Shown in pieces: positions 8,564-16,814 of a stretch of DNA of 39,173 bases (position 1 is the first letter of the stretch; each line of letters starts with the position of its first letter). The notes beneath the pieces are model-generated. The model was not told where the DNA came from. It was given only the letters and a program-made list of their open reading frames with translations, and did not search any database. The stretch comes from Candidatus Thermoflexus sinensis. GTDB taxonomy: Bacteria; Chloroflexota; Anaerolineae; Thermoflexales; Thermoflexaceae. The stretch lies in NCBI GenBank assembly GCA_016842045.1, contig JAEVEY010000186.1:1-39173 (forward strand), read 5' to 3'. The position numbers were made by a program, and so were the translations under genes.

Positions 8564-8716
8564 GTCAAACCTCCTGAAGCGTCTGAGCATCCAGGATGGT
8601 GCGGGGCCATGCCCGCTCTACAGGATATGCGCGAGGAAGGGATCCGACAGATTTGCGGATCGGCTCCTGGGCCTATCCCCACGCTCAAACCCCTATGGGA
8701 ATGAACCGCAAAGGCG

Positions 8717-9031
8717 TTACTCCCCAAAATAGGGGATCCGCAGACCACCGGTCAGGGTTTCCCGCTTGAGGGGGAGGGTCAGCCCCTGGAGCGCTTCCTC
8801 CGGGACCTTCACCCGCTTCCCTTCCAGGGCCTGCAAGCGCTCACGGGTAAGCACAGGATCTTCCACCCCTGGTGGAATCTGAACCTCCAGCAGTGTCACC
8901 AGGCGGCAGAATACCCGTCGCATCACGGGATCCTCTTCCTCTACCACAGCCCGGAACCGCGCCGCCACACGAGGCCCCTGGATCGATCGCCAGGAAAATT
9001 GCAGCTCGACGATCCGCTCGGGAGTTTCCAT
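8717..9031 (-). CDS. Conserved-looking small protein of unknown function
   Basis: A 104-residue soluble protein, not recognised. It begins METPERIVEL and is rich in charged residues with an even helix/strand-like pattern. It has no Cys pairs, membrane segment or signal. AGAGGA lies 7 bases before the ATG, and codon use matches the neighbours (GC-rich third positions), which supports a real gene. It sits alone on minus between the carotenoid protein (163 bp away) and the P5C dehydrogenase (153 bp away). Function cannot be assigned. Confidence 0.6.
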   Translation of the reverse strand: METPERIVELQFSWRSIQGPRVAARFRAVVEEEDPVMRRVFCRLVTLLEVQIPPGVEDPVLTRERLQALEGKRVKVPEEALQGLTLPLKRETLTGGLRIPYFGE

Positions 9032-9194
9032 TGTCAGATCCTCTGGGAATGGGCCAGGGGCCGAAGCCTGAAACCCCTTGCATTGTGATTATAACCCACC
9101 TCCAGGGCAGATAGCTCCCCTCCTCCGGCAGCCTGAGGAGCCACCGGAGGGGCGGCCTCTGGCATCCCCACCTGCCTCAGAATCCCCCGCGCGT

Positions 9195-9974
9195 TCAGCC
9201 ATCTCTGGCGCGCAAGATGGCGATCAGAACGGGCGGCCCCATGGTGAAGAAGGCGATCAGGCCAAGAGCCTGAGCCATCGGATCCGCCCGGGGGTTCAGG
9301 AGCGGATGCAGGACAAAGGCGGCCCCGGCGATCGCATAAGCCAGAACGGCCTCCAGCGGCGGCGCCTCCGGCCGGGAAGAAATAGGGGCTGTCCAGCGGC
9401 TGGAAAGCCAGAGATAGGCCCCATAGATCAGCAGCATCGTGAGCATCCAGCCCACGAAATTCTGGAGTGGGACACCGAAGTAAGGCCCTTTGGTCTTCCA
9501 TACCCAGAAGCCCAGGCGGGTCATCGCCGGATCCATCGCTAAGTCCCAGGCGGTCATCCACATCGCGGCCAGAAGGGCCACCCCCCACGGGCGTCGGGGC
9601 GCTACCGGTGATTCGCCCAGAACCTGACACGTCAGGATCAGAGCCGGATAGGCCATCATGAACCATGCGAAGGGGATCAGCACGGGAACACCCAGTAGAA
9701 TAGGCCCCAGGCGCCCGGTGTAAACATAGGGACCATAGATCCATCCCGTGGCCACTCCAAGGGCCTCCATCCCCAGGCTGATACCGAAGGTCAGGCCCAG
9801 GAGAAGCAGCGCGCGGGATCGCCCCAGGGTCGGAAGCGCATGGGCCAGCGCAAATCCCCACTGGAGCAATGTATTCAACGGCATCAACCAGACGGGATTG
9901 GGCCATCCCCAGGCCACCGCCATCACGTGATAAAGCGTTACGCCACCGAAAGCCGCCAGCAAAGCCCGTCGCAT
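9195..9974 (-). CDS. Carotenoid biosynthesis membrane protein, CruF/DUF422-like
   Basis: A 259-residue membrane protein with about seven hydrophobic helices. It resembles the DUF422/CruF family, whose studied members hydrate the 1,2 double bond of acyclic carotenoid ends (1',2'-hydratase; bisanhydrobacterioruberin hydratase in archaea). Typical features are the WIYGPYVYTG loop near residue 75, a helix containing AWFMMAYPAL, the acidic motif TAWDLAMDPAM near residue 135 and the following WVWKTKGPYFGVPLQNFVGW, which is strongly family-like. The start at 9974 is supported by GGAGG upstream; the longer frame includes the palindrome at 10009-10046. rdgB lies 63 bp upstream on the same strand. No crtB/crtI is nearby. 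The precise reaction is inferred. Confidence 0.8.
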   Translation of the reverse strand: MRRALLAAFGGVTLYHVMAVAWGWPNPVWLMPLNTLLQWGFALAHALPTLGRSRALLLLGLTFGISLGMEALGVATGWIYGPYVYTGRLGPILLGVPVLIPFAWFMMAYPALILTCQVLGESPVAPRRPWGVALLAAMWMTAWDLAMDPAMTRLGFWVWKTKGPYFGVPLQNFVGWMLTMLLIYGAYLWLSSRWTAPISSRPEAPPLEAVLAYAIAGAAFVLHPLLNPRADPMAQALGLIAFFTMGPPVLIAILRARDG

Positions 9975-10008
9975 CCGCCTTTCTCCTCCCGATAGGCTCT
10001 TGCTTCTC

Positions 10009-10046
10009 GGGGAGTAGGGCAACTGCAAGCAGTTGCCCTACTCCCC
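10009..10046. repeat. 18-bp palindrome containing the rdgB stop codon
   Basis: The arm 10009-10026 (GGGGAGTAGGGCAACTGC) is exactly complementary to 10029-10046 with only two bases between. The minus-strand TAG stop of rdgB (10038-10040) lies inside the right arm. The same palindrome core is found at 3711-3734, again over a TAG stop. It could act as a transcription terminator or mRNA 3'-end stabiliser, but it has no T-tract. Confidence 0.8.
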
Positions 10047-10679
10047 GGCCAGCCATCGCTTCAGGATCTCCCGGGCCTTCCGGGCCGCGCGAGCCCGGTG
10101 GCTGATCTGGTTCTTCATGGCTGGAGGAAGCTCGGCCATCGTTTTCCCGAGCTCCGGGATGTAGAAGATCGGATCGTAACCGAACCCATAGGTCCCTCGA
10201 GGCTCGAAGGCGATATAGCCCTCGATGCGCCCCTCCACCAGCACCGGAGGCTCCCCGGGCCGGGCCAGGGCGATCACACAGCGAAACCGCGCCGTCCGCT
10301 GGGGCCAGGGGACGTCGGCCATGAGCTCAAGGACCTTACGGATGCGAACCAGGTCGTCCGCATCGGGTCCAGCGAACCGGGCGGAGTGAACACCAGGGGC
10401 GCCCCCCAGCGCATCGATCTCCAGCCCCGAGTCATCCGCCAGGGTCCACAGCCCGGTGCGTTCCGCATAGCGCATCGCCTTCCAACGGGCGTTGTCCTCC
10501 AGGCGTTCATAAGGCTCCACAATGGCCTCGGAGATCCCAACGTCGAGAAGATCGACCAGCTTCACCGGGAGATCGGAGAGGAGGGCAGTCAGCTCCCGGC
10601 GTTTTCCGGGATTGTGGGTAGCGATCAGAAGCAACCGTTCAGGCTTCGGGGGAAGAGGGGGGGTTGTCCGCGCGCTCAT
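10038..10679 (-). CDS. rdgB: RdgB/HAM1 XTP/dITP pyrophosphatase
   Basis: A 213-residue house-cleaning nucleotide pyrophosphatase that hydrolyses non-canonical XTP, dITP and ITP to monophosphates. The N-terminal signature LLIATHNPGKRRELTALL is diagnostic. It is followed by DDSGLEIDALGGAPGVHSARFAG (catalytic acidic residues) and the late FGYDPIFYIPE and SHRARA motifs. The ATG at 10679 gives a 41-bp overlap with the coiled-coil gene upstream and a 17-residue leader before the signature; a TTG closer to the signature would also fit the usual ~200-residue length. The overlap suggests translational coupling. The stop lies in a repeated palindrome. Confidence 0.93.
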   Translation of the reverse strand: MSARTTPPLPPKPERLLLIATHNPGKRRELTALLSDLPVKLVDLLDVGISEAIVEPYERLEDNARWKAMRYAERTGLWTLADDSGLEIDALGGAPGVHSARFAGPDADDLVRIRKVLELMADVPWPQRTARFRCVIALARPGEPPVLVEGRIEGYIAFEPRGTYGFGYDPIFYIPELGKTMAELPPAMKNQISHRARAARKAREILKRWLAGE

Positions 10680-11115
10680 TCTGGAGCTTCTCGATCCCAT
10701 TTCGGATAACCTGAAGGAGGCGCGAAAGGGTTTCCTCCAGTTCCAGAAGCCGGGTCAGCGCGTAGTCATCCGCGTCCGCCTTCAGGCGTTCCGCTTCCCG
10801 CTGCGCCCGCTCGATAATCACTGAGGCTCGCTGCTCAGCCGCCTGAACCACCTGGTGCTGGGCGATGAGCTCGCTGGCCTGCTCCTGGGCCAGCGCGACG
10901 ATACGCTCGGCCTCCTCTTTCGCCTGGGCGATGATCCGCTCCCGCTCCTGAGTGATCCGTCGGGCCTGTTTGATCTCCTGGGGGATGGTCACCCGCATCT
11001 GATCGATCAGGTCCAGAAGCCGCCGCTCTTCAATCACCACCCATCTCAGGAAGGGAAGAGGACGGCTGCGAAGAACCAGCTGCTCCAGCTGATCGATCAG
11101 ATGCAGGATGTCCAT
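10639..11115 (-). CDS. Coiled-coil protein, DivIVA/ATPase-b-subunit-like
   Basis: A 158-residue, highly helical soluble protein. Residues 45-140 form a long coiled coil with Ala/Glu/Arg repeats (AKEEAERIVALAQEQASELIA). The first 40 residues are a more conserved head (RSRPLPFLRWVVIEERRLLDLID). Proteins of this layout commonly lie beside coaD in Gram-positive-like and Chloroflexota genomes and are labelled DivIVA-like or ATPase; the function is not established here. AGGAGG lies 6 bases before the ATG. It is downstream of coaD and overlaps the rdgB start, so coaD, this gene and rdgB probably form one minus-strand unit. Confidence 0.75.
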   Translation of the reverse strand: MDILHLIDQLEQLVLRSRPLPFLRWVVIEERRLLDLIDQMRVTIPQEIKQARRITQERERIIAQAKEEAERIVALAQEQASELIAQHQVVQAAEQRASVIIERAQREAERLKADADDYALTRLLELEETLSRLLQVIRNGIEKLQNERADNPPSSPEA

Positions 11116-11156
11116 CCTGACCTCCTCTGGACGTGAGCAGCGAAAGGGAACTTCAA

Positions 11157-11190
11157 GGTGGGGCGAGCCCCCTCAGCGGCCCGCCCCACC
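11157..11190. repeat. 9-bp GC hairpin between coaD and the coiled-coil gene
   Basis: GGTGGGGCG (11157-11165) pairs with CGCCCCACC (11182-11190) around a 16-base loop. It lies in the 110-bp space downstream of coaD on the minus strand. There is no T-tract, so it may be a repeat remnant, an attenuator or a processing site. Confidence 0.5.
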
Positions 11191-11225
11191 CTGAACTCCC
11201 AGGATGATGCTTCAACAGAGGCCGA

Positions 11226-11744
11226 TCACTCGCGGATCGAGATGATCGGGACTGTCTCCCCAGCGCGTTCGGCGGCCTTTGCGGCCAGGGCGCGGGCGAC
11301 GTGGGGCGGGACCATCGCCGAAACATCTCCGCCCAGCAGGGCGATCTCGCGGACGATGCTGGAGCTGATGAAGGCATAGTCCCGGCTGGTCATCAGACAT
11401 ACCACCTCGATCTCCGGGGCCAATTGCTTGTTGGTCAGAGCCATCTGAAGCTCCAGCTCGAAATCCGAAATCACCCGAAGCCCCCGCACGATAACCCGCG
11501 CTCCGATTCGCCGGGCGAAATCGACCGTAAGGCCGCTGTAAGCGGTGACCGTGACGTTCGGGAGATGTTGCAGGGCTTCCCGCACCAGGGCCAGCCTCTC
11601 CTCCAGGGAGAAGAGCAGACTCTTGCTGGGGCGATCGTAGACGCCCACCACCAGCTCATCAAAGATCGCCGCCGCCCGGGTGGCGATATCGATGTGCCCA
11701 TAGTGGATCGGATCGAAAGACGCCGGATACAATGCTCGGGTCAT
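11226..11744 (-). CDS. coaD: Phosphopantetheine adenylyltransferase
   Basis: A 172-residue enzyme of coenzyme A synthesis that converts 4'-phosphopantetheine and ATP to dephospho-CoA. The nucleotidyltransferase motif is complete: ALYPASFDPIHYGHIDI at the N-terminus (HxGH-type, here HYGH). RPSKSLLFSLEERLALV follows, then VRGLRVISDFELELQMALTN and the C-terminal AFISSSIVREIALLGGDV (ISSS-R motif binding ATP). The length is typical (about 160 residues) with a slight C-terminal extension. It precedes the coiled-coil gene and rdgB on the same strand; recG lies 163 bp upstream. Confidence 0.96.
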   Translation of the reverse strand: MTRALYPASFDPIHYGHIDIATRAAAIFDELVVGVYDRPSKSLLFSLEERLALVREALQHLPNVTVTAYSGLTVDFARRIGARVIVRGLRVISDFELELQMALTNKQLAPEIEVVCLMTSRDYAFISSSIVREIALLGGDVSAMVPPHVARALAAKAAERAGETVPIISIRE

Positions 11745-11907
11745 CTCCTGGCTCCCGGAGGGAATTCGGCGGAATTTACCCCGATGGCCTCCACACCCAG
11801 GTCAATCGGAGGCCTCTCCCCCTTCCTCAGGCTGGGCTGGCGCTTCTGGCAACCGGCCCAGCCCGAAAAACCCGGAGGGAAGGTCGACGACGTAACCCCC
11901 ATTCGGC

Positions 11908-14454
11908 TTAACTGGGCTCCACAGGGCCCTGCCAGAAGCGAGACACGGCTTCCGCGAGATGGCGGTGCTCCGGAGCCTGGAGGTCGGGATCGCGCTCGGC
12001 CAGGCGCTCTGCGGCCTCGCGGGCGATCTCCAGAAGACGCAGATCGGTGAGATCCGCCAGACGCATCTCCGGGAACCCGCTCTGGCGTGTGCCCAGGAAA
12101 TCGCCAGGCCCCCGCATCTCGAGATCCTTCTGGGCCAGCTGGAAGCCGTCATAGATCGTTTCGATGGCCCGGAGGCGTTCAATGGCGCTCTCGGAAGGGG
12201 ATTCCGCCAGCAGAAGACAATACGATTGATAGCTGCTCCGCCCAACCCGGCCCCGGAACTGATGGAGCTGGGCCAGCCCGAACCGATCCGCGCCCTCAAT
12301 GAGGATCACGGTGGCGTTGGGCACATCCACGCCCACTTCCACCACCGGCGTCGCCACGAGGATCTGGATCTCCCCCCGGGCGAAGGCGCTCATGATCGCC
12401 TCTTTCTCTTCGGACTTCATCCGCCCGTGGATCAGGCCCAGCCGGAGGTCGGGGAAGACCTCCCGCTGCAACCGCTCGTATTCTTCCACTGCGGCCTTCG
12501 CCTCGATTTTATCGGAGCCCTCCACCAGGGGACAAATGATATATGCCTGGCGGCCTTGCTCGACCTGTCGGCGGATGAAGGTATAGGCCCGCTCCCGCTC
12601 CTCCGGCATCAACCAGCGGGTCAGCACCGGCCGCCGGCCCGGCGGCATTTCGTCCAGGACCGATAGGTCCAGGTCGCCGTAAAGGGTGAGGGCCAGGGTG
12701 CGGGGGATGGGGGTGGCGGTCATCACCAGCACGTGCGGGTTGTAGCCCTTGCCCCGCAGGGCCGCCCGCTGCAGCACCCCGAAGCGTTGCTGTTCATCGA
12801 TCACCACAAATGCCAGATCCTGGAATGCCACCTCCTCCTGGATCAGAGCATGGGTCCCCACCACGAGGTGACACGTCCCTTCAGCCAGCTCTCCATAAAT
12901 CTGAGCCCGCTCTGCTCCGCTTACCCCCGAAGTCAACAAACGGATGGTTGGAGTGGGCAGGCCGGCGCCCGCCCAGCGCTCCGCCAGGGCAATCAGGGTC
13001 CGGTAATGCTGTTCCGCCAGGATCTCTGTGGGAGCCATGATCGCGCTCTGGGCGCCCGCCAGGAACACCGCGTAAGCGGCCAGGGCCGCTACCACTGTCT
13101 TCCCGGAACCCACCTCGCCCTGAAGCAGGCGATTCATTGGCACTCCCGAGCGTATGTCGGTCAGGATCTGATCCAGGGCCCGATACTGGGCACCCGTGAG
13201 GGAAAAGGGGAGGGCTTCGATCGCCCGCTGAAGGGCCGTTTCATCGAAGGCAAGCGCCCTCCCCGGGACGCTGCGCCATCGCCGGCGGACTTCCAGCAGG
13301 CCGATTTGCAGGTAGAACACTTCATCAAAGGCCAGCCGCCGGCGCGCCTTCTCCAGCGGCTCCCAGTCCTCCGGGAAATGAACCTGCTTCAAGGCGGTGG
13401 GAAGATCCGGGAAGCCATAAGCCTCCCGGATCCAGGCGGGGATCGGATCCTCCACCCGATCCGCCCAATAATCCACCACCCGTTTGAGGATCGACCGCAT
13501 CAGGCGCTGGGTGAGGCCTTCCGTCAGCGGATAGATGGGGACGATGCGGGCAGTGTGCAACAGCTCCCGGTCGGCCGGCTCCCACTCCGGGGAACGAAAC
13601 ACCGGGCGGCCGAGGAACTCATCCACCCGCCCGCTCACCACGATGAACTGGCCCGGCTTGATGCGATCCAGCAGATAGGGCTGGTTGAACCAGGTGCACT
13701 CGATGACCCCGGAACCATCCGTGAGCAACGCCTTGATGACGGTGAGGCCGTTCCCTGTCTGCTTGCTCCCGATATCCATCACCTCGCCGATCACGGTCAC
13801 CTCTTCCCCAATCCGGAGGCGATGGATGGGTTTCAGGGCCCGGAAATCCACATACCGTCGGGGAAGCAGAACCAGCAGATCCCGAATGGTCTGCACTCCA
13901 AGGCGTGCCAGGCGTTGCGCCCGCTCGCGGCCCACCCCGTGGATCAGATGCACAGGGGCATCCAGCCCCAGGGCCTCCACCTTCGCCGCTAATTTCGGGG
14001 GAACCGGAGGGGCTCCCCGGGAGCGCGCGCGGCCAGGCACCGTTCGCTCCGGCCGCGGGGACGGCGCAGGCATCGAAGGTTCCTCCCGAGGTTTCTCCAC
14101 AGGAGGAGTGGGTGGAGCCGGCGCTGGTTCTGAGGGCGGAGGCGTCACCGCTGGCGCTGGCCGGGAGGCTCGAAGCTCCCGCTCGCGCTGCAAGGCTTCC
14201 TGGATTCGAGTCTCGATCCCCTCGATCAACCGCCGACGTTCCTCGATGTCCGCTGCTTCATAGCGCCGAAGATCCGCATAGATCGCCTCCAGAATGAGGA
14301 GGATCTCCGGATCATGCTCCTTCAAGGCAGCGCGAGCCTGACGATACCAGTGATCCGCAAACCGGCCGATCCCTCCGATCACAATCCGGTTTCGGTAGCC
14401 GTCCTGGATCTCGTGTTTCAGGATCTTCTGCAGCTGTGTAAAGGGCGAAGCCAT
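11908..14454 (-). CDS. recG: ATP-dependent DNA helicase RecG, with long N-terminal extension
   Basis: An 848-residue superfamily 2 helicase that remodels stalled replication forks and Holliday junctions. Residues ~1-90 are a helical extension and ~95-150 a Pro/Ala-rich linker. From ~155 a helix-hairpin-helix-like segment (LIHGVGRERAQRLARLG) leads into the wedge OB fold (RYVDFRALKPIHRLRIGEEVTVIGEV). Walker A GEVGSGKT is near residue 446. The Walker B region DEQQRFGV, a RecG signature, is near residue 551. MTATPIPRTLALTLYGDLDLS and the C-terminal QFRGRVGRSSYQSYC motif are intact. The extension makes it longer than E. coli RecG (about 690 residues); such forms are common in Chloroflexota-like bacteria. 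It is separate enough from coaD to have its own promoter. Confidence 0.96.
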   Translation of the reverse strand: MASPFTQLQKILKHEIQDGYRNRIVIGGIGRFADHWYRQARAALKEHDPEILLILEAIYADLRRYEAADIEERRRLIEGIETRIQEALQRERELRASRPAPAVTPPPSEPAPAPPTPPVEKPREEPSMPAPSPRPERTVPGRARSRGAPPVPPKLAAKVEALGLDAPVHLIHGVGRERAQRLARLGVQTIRDLLVLLPRRYVDFRALKPIHRLRIGEEVTVIGEVMDIGSKQTGNGLTVIKALLTDGSGVIECTWFNQPYLLDRIKPGQFIVVSGRVDEFLGRPVFRSPEWEPADRELLHTARIVPIYPLTEGLTQRLMRSILKRVVDYWADRVEDPIPAWIREAYGFPDLPTALKQVHFPEDWEPLEKARRRLAFDEVFYLQIGLLEVRRRWRSVPGRALAFDETALQRAIEALPFSLTGAQYRALDQILTDIRSGVPMNRLLQGEVGSGKTVVAALAAYAVFLAGAQSAIMAPTEILAEQHYRTLIALAERWAGAGLPTPTIRLLTSGVSGAERAQIYGELAEGTCHLVVGTHALIQEEVAFQDLAFVVIDEQQRFGVLQRAALRGKGYNPHVLVMTATPIPRTLALTLYGDLDLSVLDEMPPGRRPVLTRWLMPEERERAYTFIRRQVEQGRQAYIICPLVEGSDKIEAKAAVEEYERLQREVFPDLRLGLIHGRMKSEEKEAIMSAFARGEIQILVATPVVEVGVDVPNATVILIEGADRFGLAQLHQFRGRVGRSSYQSYCLLLAESPSESAIERLRAIETIYDGFQLAQKDLEMRGPGDFLGTRQSGFPEMRLADLTDLRLLEIAREAAERLAERDPDLQAPEHRHLAEAVSRFWQGPVEPS

Positions 14455-14544
14455 TGCCTTTCCTCTCTGCCCCTGAGTCTAACTGGAATCTTAGGGATCA
14501 GTCCCGGCACCCTGAAATCCAATGGCTCCGGGGAAGCTCGTCTT

Positions 14545-14901
14545 TCACGACCGCAGCCACACCCGCACCGGCAAGCGGGGGGTGCCCTCATACCAGTGGC
14601 GAACGGTTCCCGCCCCGTATTTCTCACGAAACCAGTCGGTCACCGTGGGAAGCCATTCCGGCGGCAACGGTTCCGCCACCCCCTCCCAGCGCCCTTCCCC
14701 CGCCTCAATCATGACGCGGGGGTCTGCGCGCAGATTTTGATACCAGTCCGTCCCTCGCCCATGGGCTCGGGCGTGGGCCATCAGGTAAACTGCCCCATCC
14801 CGATAAACAAACCACAACTCCACCCGATGGGGCCGCCCGGTATGGCGACCCCGTGTGATCAGATCGAGCACCTCCGCTTCCTCCAGGGGATGTCGGACCA
14901 T
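14545..14901 (-). CDS. Deazaflavin (F420)-dependent nitroreductase-family protein
   Basis: A 118-residue split-barrel protein. Signatures are LITRGRHTGRPHRVELWFVYRDGAVYL at the N-terminus and the DWYQNLRADPRVMI segment. These are typical of the deazaflavin-dependent nitroreductase/pyridoxamine-oxidase-like family (DUF385-related), which uses F420H2 or flavin. The start at 14901 gives a normal family length; the in-frame upstream extension to 15090 (63 residues, Cys/Pro-rich) has no resemblance. Substrate unknown. It lies 90 bp upstream of recG on the same strand. F420 use is inferred from family, not shown. Confidence 0.8.
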   Translation of the reverse strand: MVRHPLEEAEVLDLITRGRHTGRPHRVELWFVYRDGAVYLMAHARAHGRGTDWYQNLRADPRVMIEAGEGRWEGVAEPLPPEWLPTVTDWFREKYGAGTVRHWYEGTPRLPVRVWLRS

Positions 14902-15142
14902 AGGCGCCTCAGGCTCGAAGGATCGCCCTGCTGAATCGGATGGACACGGCGGGCCTTTGCCAGGACAAGCCTCTCCCTGTGGACGATGGCTCGCGGGGAG
15001 AGGGCAAAGGCACCACTCAAAACAGAAGAGAGGCTCATTGACCCTCCGGATAAAGGCCAGCTGCGCGAGTCCTAATCCAGTATAATGCAAACCCGGGTTG
15101 CGCCTTCAACGCGCTGCCCCACGCGCAGAATGTCAAAATGTT

Positions 15143-15282
15143 TAGGACTTACGCAGTTCGTTTCCCATGGGGGCTTTGGGGGCGGAGCGGGGTGCCTTCG
15201 GCGCCCCGCTCCGCCCCCAAAAAGGATTTTGGGGTGGGGCCATTCCGTTCCACCTTTAGAGCTTTCAACTGCGTAACTCCTA
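15143..15282. mobile_element. MITE family 1, copy A (140 bp) with 5-bp target duplication
   Basis: Terminal inverted repeats TAGGACTTACGCAGTT (left) and the complement of AACTGCGTAACTCCTA (right) match at 15 of 16 positions. ATGTT directly flanks both ends (15138-15142 and 15283-15287). The interior carries a 22-bp hairpin (15175-15196 with 15200-15221, one G-T pair, loop TTC). It encodes nothing. The interior arms are almost identical to copy B at 37522-37663. It lies in the alaX/F420-oxidoreductase divergent gap. Confidence 0.9.
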
Positions 15283-15293
15283 ATGTTTTGAGG

Positions 15294-15376
15294 CTTGCCC
15301 TGTTGCGATCCTGGCGGTGCCCGCCCGGGTTCGGCGTTTGCCCCACCCCCCGAAGGCCCCCAGCTTGCAACAGAGC
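15294..15376. mobile_element. MITE family 3, short copy (83 bp)
   Basis: The left end CTTGCCCTGTTGCGATCCTGG and the right end (complement of CCCCCAGCTTGCAACAGAGC) form imperfect terminal inverted repeats. TTTGAG occurs on both sides (left 15287-15292 region, right 15378-15383), a probable target duplication. The left end is identical over 20 bases to that of the element at 36516. It begins 11 bp after MITE copy A, so insertions are clustered here. The rest of the 483-bp gap to alaX shows no gene. Confidence 0.7.
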
Positions 15377-15573
15377 GTTTGAGACTCATGGTAGCATCAG
15401 ACAGCGCATGACTTGATTTCTTTCTTTTCATCCTCCTCCCTACGGGTCTTCAGGCCAGGGGAAAGAGGATGAAAAATCTCTCTTCACCCTCGTCGCGCAA
15501 CGGGTCTTTTTTGCACGGCTTGCAGGATGAAAGGACGGCAGAACAGGTGGAGCTCAAGGATGGAGGCTGATTC

Positions 15574-16764
15574 ATGACCGAACGGCTCTACTGGCTGGAT
15601 CCCTACCTGCAACAATTCACCGCCACAGTTGTATCGCTCACCGAGCACAACAGTCAACCCGCTGTCATCCTGGATCGGACGGCGTTTTATCCGACCGGCG
15701 GCGGACAGCCTCATGATCGGGGAACCCTGAACGGGATCCCGGTGGTGGAGGTGATCGAGCGGGAAAGCGATGGGGCCATCCTTCACGTCCTGGCTCGCCC
15801 GCTGGAGGCGCGGGAGGTGGAGGGCCGCATTGATTGGGAACGCCGCTTCGATCATATGCAGCAGCACACCGGCCAGCACATCCTCTCCCAGGCGTTCCTG
15901 CGGATCACTGGGGCGCAAACGGTGTCCTTCCACCTGGGGGAAGAAGTGGTCACCATCGATCTGGATCAGGTCGGATTCCCACCCACGGCCGTCGAAGCGG
16001 TGGAAGAGCTGGCCAATCGGGTGGTCCTGGAGAACCGGGAGGTGTGGGCCCGGTTCGTGGAAGCGGAGGAGGCGGAAGGCCTGAGCTTACGTCGCCCGCC
16101 GAAGGTGGAAGGCCGAATCCGGATTGTCGAAGTGGCGGATTTCGATCGGAGCGCGTGCGGAGGGACCCATGTGCGACGCACAGGGGAGGTGGGGCCCATC
16201 AAGATCGTGAAGCTGGAACGGCGAGGCAATGAAACCCGGGTGAGTTTCCTCTGCGGCTGGCGAGCGCTCCGGGATTACGGGAGGAAGCATCGCCTCCTTC
16301 TGGAATCCGCAGGATCCCTCAGCGTGGGTGAGGCGATGTTGCCCGAGGCCATCCGGGCGCTGCAGGCCGATCTGAAAGAAGCCCGGAAGGCGCTGATGGC
16401 CCTCCAGGAGCTCTATCTGGATCTCGTTCTCCCCTACCTCGAGCAAAGGGTTCAGCCCGCTTCCTTTGGAGAGGTCCTCACCTACGTGTGGCCTCAGCTA
16501 CCTTCCGGCCTCCTGCCCCGACTGGCCCGACGGCTGAGCGAGGGACGTCCCCGTCTGGTCCTCCTGGCCGCTGGGGGCGCGGATGGCCTCCTCATTGTCG
16601 CCTGCGGCCCGGGGGTCCCTGTGGATGCCCGGGAGGTCCTGAGGCGTATCCTCGGGCGGCTGGGCCTGGAGGGAGGGGGCGGCCGCCCGGATTACGCTCA
16701 GGCCCCTGTTCCCCGTGTGGATCTGCAAGCGCTTCAACGAGCCCTGAGCGAAGCGATCGGGTGA
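15574..16764 (+). CDS. alaX: AlaX-type alanyl-tRNA editing protein with DHHA1 domain
   Basis: A 396-residue free-standing trans-editing enzyme that hydrolyses Ser-tRNA(Ala) or Gly-tRNA(Ala). The N-terminal barrel holds the cofactor-side motif FYPTGGGQPHDRG near residue 30. The zinc-binding editing site is complete: His94 and His98 in HMQQHTGQH and Cys195/His199 in CGGTH. After a coiled-coil segment (~250-290), the C-terminal DHHA1 domain ends with a GGGGRPDYAQA motif. This is the long AlaX form lacking the aminoacylation domains of AlaRS. GGAGG lies 7 bases before the ATG. It converges on the aminotransferase, with a shared terminator hairpin between them. Confidence 0.92.
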   Translation: MTERLYWLDPYLQQFTATVVSLTEHNSQPAVILDRTAFYPTGGGQPHDRGTLNGIPVVEVIERESDGAILHVLARPLEAREVEGRIDWERRFDHMQQHTGQHILSQAFLRITGAQTVSFHLGEEVVTIDLDQVGFPPTAVEAVEELANRVVLENREVWARFVEAEEAEGLSLRRPPKVEGRIRIVEVADFDRSACGGTHVRRTGEVGPIKIVKLERRGNETRVSFLCGWRALRDYGRKHRLLLESAGSLSVGEAMLPEAIRALQADLKEARKALMALQELYLDLVLPYLEQRVQPASFGEVLTYVWPQLPSGLLPRLARRLSEGRPRLVLLAAGGADGLLIVACGPGVPVDAREVLRRILGRLGLEGGGGRPDYAQAPVPRVDLQALQRALSEAIG

Positions 16765-16777
16765 GCTCGATTGTTCA

Positions 16778-16810
16778 GATGGGGCGGACGGCGAAGCCAT
16801 CCGCCCCATC
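16778..16810. terminator. Bidirectional hairpin between convergent alaX and aminotransferase
   Basis: GATGGGGCGGA (16778-16788) pairs with TCCGCCCCATC (16800-16810), an 11-bp stem with an 11-base loop. It fills the 50-bp space between two convergent stop codons, the position expected of a shared terminator. The T-tract is poor on both strands. Confidence 0.65.
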
Positions 16811-16814
16811 CACT

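Noticed and set aside
6557-8704. Very long plus-strand open frame across the tandem repeat and the P5C dehydrogenase
   Set aside because: It reads through non-coding repeats and then antisense of a well-supported enzyme.
9034-10056. Long open frame on minus overlapping the carotenoid protein in another frame
   Set aside because: It is a GC-rich shadow of the CruF-like gene, with Gly/Pro/Arg-rich composition and no family pattern; the CruF-like frame has membrane helices and motifs.
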